Source: Amblyomma americanum
Taxonomy: Eukaryota; Arthropoda; Arachnida; Ixodida; Ixodidae
Assembly (NCBI RefSeq): GCF_052857255.1
Contig: NC_135505.1
Span: 45,214,520 to 45,278,519, forward strand
DNA: 64,000 bases
Direction: 5' to 3'
Shown here: positions 57,780-64,000 of the stretch, in pieces
Position numbering within the stretch: the stretch's first letter is position 1
Layout of the letters: every line of letters begins with the position of its first letter
The notes under the pieces: model-generated
Database searches by the model: none
Told to the model about the DNA's origin: nothing
What the model saw: the letters and a program-made list of their open reading frames with translations, nothing else
Translations under genes and position numbers: made by a program

Positions 57780-57935
57780 CGTAGCGTCCCACGTTGCGTA
57801 CGCTACGCTATGCTTTATAGCGGGCGTACGTCCGCAACGCCCGGCTAGATACGTTGCGTTCTGCGCATGCGCACTTGTTACCCGCAGTGTCGTTGCGTAC
57901 GCAAGCTCACTGCGTACGTCCAACTAAAAGTGTCT
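57780..57935. repeat. Right subterminal repeats and inverted repeat of Harbinger
   Basis: CGTACG-type sites occur near 57797, 57825, 57893 and 57913. The end is the complement of AGACACTTTTAGTTG (57921-57935). The right side has more CGTACG copies than the left. Confidence 0.75.
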
Positions 57936-57938
57936 ACT
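57936..57938. repeat. Target-site duplication ACT, right
   Basis: It matches 52521-52523. The outer PLE sequence resumes directly after it. Confidence 0.7.
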
Positions 57939-59095
57939 ATTCCACGCGCACGCCCAGCACGGCTCTCCATGAGCCACGCGAAACTGCGCACTCTCAGCCA
58001 GTGCAGCTCACGCAACAATAATTTAGCAAAGATGCCAACGCACAAAAAACGCACAGAAGAAAACAGGTAGCCGAGGCGAGAGGTTAAGGCTCTTTTACCT
58101 ATCTAGGTACGTGATTTCTTTAGATAGGAAGCTAACTTAAGGTGCGTTGACGCAGTCTGCCCCCTTTTTGCTGGTCGTGAAAACTTCGAGGATTTCGCGC
58201 GTCAGCTGATCGCGATCACTTATGTGGCCTCGACCAACCCTCTTGGCAATCTCGATAATGAAGCTTTAGGTTGCTGTTGGAAGCGGATGCCCTAAATGGC
58301 TCAGCGCGCTGCCCTACAGGCGATCAGTAGAAGTCCGACTACCTGGTTTGCTCTTGACAATCAGGACAGTTAGGCGGCAGGTCTTTTTTCCGCGCCAAAT
58401 TTCCGGCCGTTGTGGCATGTTCCTGCACGCGATCATTCAGATATCGCGGCCGGTGTCGTCCGTGGAAAGTGGAATGCCGTATATTAATACTCCCGGCTCG
58501 GTAGGTAGGAACCGTGTTTCGTGCTTCTTTTGACAGCCTCACTTCTTAAGACTTGATTAAAGTGCTTGCACATTCGTTCAAGCTTCAGTTCATTCAATAC
58601 TACTGGCACACCTTCAATATCGCCCATATTATTGAATTTGTGTGCAAAGCCGTGGATATACGGAACCACTAAAGTCGGTGCCCTCTCCTGGTCGTTTTCG
58701 TTTGTGGCCACTTTGTAGTGCATTTCTACGAAAACCTTCCCTCAAAGGCTACGCGGAAGGTAGTCAGAGAACTCCGCACACCTAAGACGCAGAGCCTGGG
58801 CGTCAAGGTGCACTTTATAAGGGCAGGATCTCAGAAGGGCATTGATTATCGCAAACACCACAATGGCACCCTTCACCAGCTTGGATTGGGCCGAGTGGAA
58901 AGGCAAAAGCTTTTGCATGGGCATAATTCCAACTTAGATGGCCCTCCTTGAACTTCAGAACAAAGTCCATTGACGAAGCTTGCCGTCTTCACGAAGCCAT
59001 ATTTGTGAACAAGGTGCAAATCATGCGCTCGGTCATCCACTGATCGCCTAAGGGAGCGCGCCGCGTCGTTCTAGGCATCAATTCTCAAAAAGCAA
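57939..59095 (-). mobile_element. Outer PLE, coding part (right of the Harbinger insertion)
   Basis: The minus-strand frames show the post-RT connector (58924-58742: LLPFHSAQSKLVKGAIV and RLRCAEFSDYL; 58723-58600: VVPYIHGFAHKFNNMG) and a decayed GIY-YIG part (LNDRVQEHATTAGNLARKKDL, then CPDCQEQT, 58430-58345). The C-terminal block lies at 58260-58143 (IAKRVGRGHISDRDQLTREILEVF). The catalytic RT is absent, so the copy is 5' truncated. Its 3' UTR starts near 58142 and continues beyond the Harbinger at 52523-52027. Several frameshifts mark it as dead. Confidence 0.8.
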
Positions 59096-59470
59096 CCTCA
59101 CGCCTCTCTGTCGAGGTTGCCAAGAGGGTTGGTCGAGGTCAGACTTGCGAGGATGCAAGATTCTTATGACTCATCGTAATCAGGTGACGCGCGAATACAC
59201 CGGAGTGTTCACAATCATCAAAAAGGGCGCCGGCTGTATCAGCGCACTTTGAGTTATCTTCCAGCCAAAGAAATTGCGTATCTAGATATCTAAAAACGCC
59301 CTCACCTATCGCCTCCACTGGAGATTTTTTCTGTTTCTTTTTGTGTTTGAATCTCTTCCCCTTTATTTACTGCCTCTTCTCAAAATAAAGGTTCAGTTGT
59401 TATTAGCGCTCGTGTTGTCTGCTGTTCATTGTCGTATCCCGTTTTGGTGTTAAACTCTCTTCTGTAGACG
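59096..59470 (+). mobile_element. Inverted PLE 3' fragment (plus strand)
   Basis: Beginning with VEVAKRVGRG (59115-59145), this repeats the C-terminal PLE block in the opposite orientation to the outer PLE, then continues through a 3' UTR with AATAAAGGTTCAGTTG near 59384-59399 and CTGCTGTTCATTG. It meets the outer PLE head-to-head near 59095, so the two form an inverted pair. Confidence 0.7.
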
Positions 59471-59869
59471 AATCTCATCCGGGTATCGCAACACGGGAGC
59501 TGGAAGCAGTCGATGGTGTTTACATAAGATCAGGAACTTCAGCAAGTCTTACTGATTTCCTGCTATTTTGCAGTTTGGTTCCATAGAAAGTTTTGCTAGC
59601 AACTAAAAGAGCACGGCCTTGGGCTAGCCAGAAATCCAGGGCGTGGCCGGGCATTGACCTTATTAGAATCATTTGTTCCTTATTGCGGGGTGAGGCAGAT
59701 TTCGGGCGTCTAGAAGCGACGCAGATAAAATATGGCAACGATGCTGGCTGTAAAAAGTTACCAAGTGTTTCCGTACTTGTTTTGGTTGCATGCAATTCCA
59801 TCTACCTGGCACGAAAAAATTACTCACAAACCTGTTGTTTATTTCTAAACCGCTAGAAACAACTTTTGT
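59471..59869. other. No recognised gene
   Basis: The two overlapping frames (59801-59520 minus, 59593-59856 plus) show no domain. No repeat was recognised. Confidence 0.35.
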
Positions 59870-59881
59870 GGACGGAGAATG
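59870..59881. repeat. Target-site duplication of second-type SINE, left
   Basis: GGACGGAGAATG occurs here and at 60120-60131. Confidence 0.9.
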
Positions 59882-60119
59882 GTTTAGTTTGGTTTATGGG
59901 GTTTAACATCCCAAAGCGACTCAGGCTATGAGAGACGCCGTAGTGAAGGGCTACGGAAATTTCGACCACCCGGGGTTCTTTAACGTTCACTGGCATCGCA
60001 CAGTACACGGGCCTCAAGAATTTCATCTCCATCGAAATTCGACCGCCGCGGCCGGGATCGAACCCGCGTCTTTCGGGCCGGCAGCCGAGCGCCACAACCA
60101 CACAGCCACCGCGGCGGCC
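59882..60119 (-). mobile_element. Second tRNA-derived SINE family, 12-bp TSD
   Basis: On the minus strand it begins with a tRNA-like head: GCGGTGGCTGTGTGGTTGTG (box A) and GGGTTCGATCCCGGCC (box B). The body reads CGAATTTCGATGGAGATGAA, GGCCCGTGTACTGTGCGATG, AAAGAACCCCGGGTGGTC and CTACGGCGTCTCTCATAG, then TTGGGATGTTAAACCCCATA near its 3' end. It resembles the Ruka type in plan, with shared blocks such as GTGTACTGTGCGATG, but has a different tail. The exact 12-bp flanking repeat fixes its limits. Confidence 0.95.
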
Positions 60120-60131
60120 GGACGGAGAATG
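60120..60131. repeat. Target-site duplication of second-type SINE, right
   Basis: This is the second copy of GGACGGAGAATG, identical to 59870-59881. Confidence 0.9.
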
Positions 60132-63100
60132 AAGGAAAGCTCATTTGTAGACCGATGTTTGGTGGGTCAGTAACAGTGCTGCATTAATTAACTTTGGGCG
60201 CACACTCCTCTTGGCCGTCAACTACATAAAAGGTTTAAAAAATAAAAACAGAAAATCCAGCAGCTGCCTGGACCACAGCTACGTTCATAACGAAGTGTTT
60301 TAACTGTTTACAGGCCCCTCAGTTTGACGAGTGCCTTTACTTTAAAGTACGAAGCACTGCCGGTTTGGGTTGTATGAATTATATGCGACCATAAACCATC
60401 CAAGCTACCAGTAGGCATTCCGCATCTGGTCGATTTGACGGCACAGCTCATGACTGAACATTTGAAGTATCATAAGTGCTCCTGGCAGTGTCTTCACTCG
60501 ACTGCTCGACAAACAGCTGTCTCTTCACGAATAGTCTTATTGTCTGTCTTCGCTTTCCAAAACCATAATTCTAAGCTACGAAAAACGCAATTGGAGAAAA
60601 GCGCATTGCTGAAGGGCACCTCGGGTCTTCAAATACATTCTACAGAATAAACAGGAACTTTTGCTTTTCCTGGCAATAAAAATGCGACCATAGGACCATG
60701 AATTAAACGAAAAAAATGTGCTAAATAACAAAAAACAATTTGAATTATGCTCCTTCGGGGACGTGGCATTTGCGGGATGCAGGGATGTCCGATTAAAATA
60801 TGAAGTTAACGATATGTTGATTGCATGTTTATGGAACTCTCTCCATTTGGGTCTCGGAGGATCGGGGCTATTCACTGATATGATGATTTTTCAATAAGGT
60901 AAGCTGGCGACACCGCCTTATTTTTTCTTCTTTTTTCTTCCCCCAACAAATGTTTTAGGCCCTATAGCTACTTGAGCGCTTTTGGCGGCCACTAGTTGCA
61001 TGCATAGCAGGGGAGTACATGCACTTCGATCTCAATTATCTTTTAAGCTGCTCAAGGGGAGAGGGCCTGGCACAGCGGGGCCGGACGTCATGCTGAGATT
61101 GTCGGGTCCGACTCGTGTCAGCAAAGTGATAGTGTAGCGGGCTCGGACTTTTGTCTACGCGCACGCGTTGAGTCTCGGGCTCGGGACGGGCTACGACCTT
61201 AGAATGCTCTCCACGCGGTGCTCAAATCCATTCAGTGGACCCCGCGTTTGTCGATGGAGAGCCGCGAAAGATGGCTATTGCCGGTTCTTTTGGAGGTGAT
61301 CTCGGGACATGCATTTCATTCAACTACCACTCTTACATTCAACGTCAAACGAGAGGTCTTGGCATTCTCTTGAATGCAAGCGCAGAACACAAAATTAGCA
61401 AAGGAATTTTTAAAGGCTGAAGTAACCTTTCGCGACATTAAGAGAGAAAGCTTGGATTAAAACTCCTACACAAAACGCTGAAATATTTATACCGGCTTTT
61501 AAAAAATGTTCTGCGTTTTTGTTACTACATTAACGATGAGCTGCACAAAATAAATTTAGTTCTTAAAATCAGCAGAAGGAGAGAAAAAGTGAGAGGGTGG
61601 TCAGTGTTGTCATAGTAATAAGTTAGTGAGAACATTTCAAAATTCAATGTCCAATGCATTGACTCTGAAATTTGCACTTAACGATTAGGTCTTGCCAGAC
61701 TTCTTGCCTTTAAATCAGTATGGTTCCCTTAGGGCTAGTGTTTGAAGATATTGATGTTGAAAATTCAAACTGCATTGGAGTAAACAGAGTTCCACACGCT
61801 TAAGATGACCACAAAACTACCGTGCGATGCGAATTTTTTGCAAGTGGAACTTTATCGACTAGCCTGCAGTAAGTTGCCTACTCTTCTCGTGTACTGCTGT
61901 TGCTCTACATTACTTCATTCAGAACGCCACACGCAACAGCTGCTTCTCACCGCGCAGGAGTTTTGACCTGACTTAGAGATTGTTTAAACATAACCCAAAA
62001 GGGCTTAACTGATGGCGGGGAAACTTCTACCAAAGTGAATAGCCGGGAACATTTTCGCATTTTCGTTTCCAGCATAGGAATGCACGTTAGCTGAGACTAT
62101 AAAATATTCATAATTGTGTTTTTCTTTTGCAGTTTTTGATGACTAATCAATACCGACTCGACCAAATTTCCACCCTTGGCTTTATCTTATTACAAAATTG
62201 TTCTTTAAGAAAATAATTTCAATGTGTGCCCTCCTCGGCTATTAATAGTCGCGCAGAAGCAGACTTCGCGTTTCCTCAACGTTTCTTCGCGAACAATATT
62301 GAAAGCGTTATTGTGAGCATTTGTTTGTTGGGGTTGAACTATCAGTGCTAGTAAGAGGAAAACAATTCTTTTTGGCATTTGAACTGCAGTTCTTTATCCC
62401 AACCAAACGAAAGTTCCACTCATAGTAGGACGTTTTTAATGCGAAATCAATATAGATGACTGAGTTGTGTCAGAAAAACTCGTCCGGAAGATGATGTCAC
62501 CATTTATGAATTAATATGTAAGTGTTTACTGGTGTTGAAGAATAAATTAACAATGTTGTATGTGCCGTAATAAAAAACGATGACGACTCAGTGCTATTTA
62601 GTGAAGTAATTAAGAACTAATTAGTTTAATTAGAAATTAATTAGTGTAATTAGCACAATCGCTGCAACGTAGAGACAGGAGAGAAGAACAATTATGGAAA
62701 GTGACGCACGGCGGGCGAAACTGAGTCCGCCGATGCGACGGCGCTGGTCTGTAAAGATATCGAAGGTGCAGACAAAATCCTAGCGATGTTATCACTGGTT
62801 GACCTCACTGTGGTGGCAGTATTCCCGATTACATTAATCGAAGTTATCAGCAATCATTCGCCATGCAGTATTCTGGGTGGTCCCATAGCTTATCTCTTTG
62901 CATATAGCTTACTTGTTTTAGTGAAGTTGCAGGCTAGCTTGCGACAGGCATTCGGACTAATGCACTTTGAGAATATCATTTCTAAGACCACATTTTCCCT
63001 TAAGGTGCGGTTGGGGCGTCTACCGATATTTTGAGATCTGTAATTGGAGGCTAACATGAGACAGATGTTCGGACCGATGAGATATGCACATTCAATTGAA

Positions 63101-63314
63101 TGCTTTAAGAGCTAGCGCGGTTGAGGTGTCCAGCGATATTTCGAGACATGAAATCTGCTGCGTCGTTTCCCTTCCACAAACACCTTTTCTTTCCTGAAAA
63201 CACATGATTTCACATTCGTCCATGTAAGCAGACTGCAGTGCCCTCAGAATTTTGGCTTTGGCTACAACGAAGCGAGAGATGTCAGCTCCCGCAGACTTTG
63301 TAGAACACGGCCTG
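60132..63314. other. No recognised gene in about 3 kb
   Basis: Frames are short (the longest is 99 codons, minus, 60875-60576) without recognisable domains. AATTAGT-like short repeats occur near 62610-62655. The frame 62786-63034 (82 codons) has hydrophobic stretches, but nothing else supports it. Confidence 0.4.
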
Positions 63315-63490
63315 CCACAGTGGTTCGGTCGTGAGCGCTCTTGGCTGCTGAAGACGACGGCGAGGGTTCCTTCTTGTCGGCGGAGGTGGTGTTTCGATGC
63401 GCGCGAATTGCAAGACGCCCGTCCACTGGGCGACTATAGAAGTCGTAAAGAGCCCTACGTTGCTGAAATTTATTTCTAGCAGCGCTTTAG
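63315..63490 (+). mobile_element. Diverged second-type SINE remnant
   Basis: The stretch contains diverged versions of the second SINE's blocks in order: GTTTCGATGCGCGCGAATTG (near 63391), a CGCCCGTCCACTGGGCGA segment, then GTAAAGAGCCCTACG, then TGCTGAAATTTATTTC. They align by eye with the copy at 59882-60119. No target duplication was found. Confidence 0.4.
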
Positions 63491-64000
63491 CGTCCCCATT
63501 AGCTAATGTGTTATATTTTTGGAAATTTGCCTTGGATACAAGCACGCTGGATTGGAACCCTTTATTTGAAGTGGAATGGCTCAGGGCCTAGCTATTGAAT
63601 CTTAATACGCTCACAACAGCCCACAAAGATACCAGCGCTTTTTTTTCGCGGAAGCTGAATCTTGGGGCATAATCCGATCCTGTAAGCAACGAATATCCGG
63701 AGTAATTTGCTTGGCGCGCATTCGTTGTAGTCCGACTCACTTGCATAACAGGTCATATATGGTCGGGATGGCACCTGCCCCTTGTGTAGGACAGGAAACT
63801 TTATTAAATGCGAGGTGTCATGTTACGCATCAGGGAGTTGCCCCCTATTCGCAGTGTGGTACCGTAATTGAGCAAGAATGCCGCCAGTGCAGACCGTTCC
63901 AGCGCGCGCCCTGTGGATGAGGACTTGCGCGCCTCGGTGAAGTCCAGCTGGTGACTGTGCAGGGATGAATGTGGTACATTCATGAAGCCGGCGTCAGTTC
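63491..64000. other. No recognised gene at right edge
   Basis: Short frames only, with nothing recognisable. The window ends without a clear boundary. Confidence 0.35.

Larger units (their letters stand above)
52524..57935 (+). mobile_element. PIF/Harbinger DNA transposon with two apparently intact genes
   Basis: The element is 5,412 bp, including later insertions. The ends are inverted repeats starting AGACACTTTTAGTTG (left 52524; right complement ending 57935), followed by GCGTACG-rich subterminal sequence on both sides. Inside are a plus-strand DDE transposase (three exons, 52840-54213) and a convergent minus-strand Myb/SANT-like gene (four exons, 57425-54414). This two-gene plan is characteristic of PIF/Harbinger. 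Both reading frames are open after splicing at mostly canonical sites. A PLE (54801-56283) lies in intron 3 of the Myb-like gene, and a palindrome (54234-54363) lies between the two 3' ends. The element itself interrupts an older PLE. Confidence 0.9.

Overview
The window looks like repeat-dominated nuclear DNA of a hard tick (Ixodidae). The basis is the repeat content: SINEs that match the tRNA-derived tick SINE family known as Ruka, a second tRNA-derived SINE of the same style, many Penelope-like elements (PLEs) with GIY-YIG domains, RNase H-bearing and Jockey/CR1-like LINEs, and an RTE/BovB-like LINE. Spliced genes with GT-AG introns and long microsatellites also fit a eukaryote. I see no bacterial-style operons, no rRNA and no CRISPR. 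The only hint of a host gene is one fibronectin-III-like exon near 50.9 kb.

Layout. 1-1.5 kb: 3' end of an RNase H LINE, running into a ~0.9 kb tetranucleotide microsatellite. 3.8-4.1 kb: SINE on the minus strand. 8.2-8.8 kb: PLE 3' end with a GIY-YIG remnant and a hammerhead-like motif. 8.8-10.4 kb: minus-strand LINE carrying a SINE insertion. 10.6-14.9 kb: second minus-strand LINE carrying a PLE insertion with a 12-bp target duplication. 16.3-18.6 kb: gag-only LTR element. 18.6-23.6 kb: nearly full-length but decayed LINE with ORF1, endonuclease, RT and RNase H. 23.7 kb: 128-bp palindrome made of PLE ends. 26.8-27.6 kb: element with ~162-bp direct repeats, a complete tRNA-like fold inside, and AT microsatellites on both sides.

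29.6-40.4 kb: two Jockey-like LINE copies in a row. The second is split by a complete 6,466-bp Ty3/Gypsy element (33442-39907). That element has identical-length 569-bp LTRs, a SCAN-like gag and, unusually, integrase upstream of reverse transcriptase. This is the Gmr1-type domain order. 44.2-46.5 kb: SINE and an RTE LINE. 48.4-49.6 kb: LINE 3' end.

52.0-59.5 kb: a three-level nest. A minus-strand PLE is split by a PIF/Harbinger DNA transposon (52524-57935, TSD ACT). The Harbinger has an apparently intact three-exon DDE transposase (384 aa) and a convergent four-exon Myb/SANT-like gene (408 aa). A second PLE with 161-bp inverted ends sits in intron 3 of the Myb-like gene. 59.9-60.1 kb: second-type SINE with a 12-bp TSD. 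The remaining intervals show only short, unrecognised ORFs.

The genes here mostly serve element replication. The Harbinger pair would cooperate in transposition through GCGTACG-type subterminal repeats. The LTR element encodes gag, protease, integrase and RT/RNase H, but is broken by two stops and two frameshifts. The SINEs presumably borrowed LINE machinery. All family assignments come from reading motifs, without database searches.
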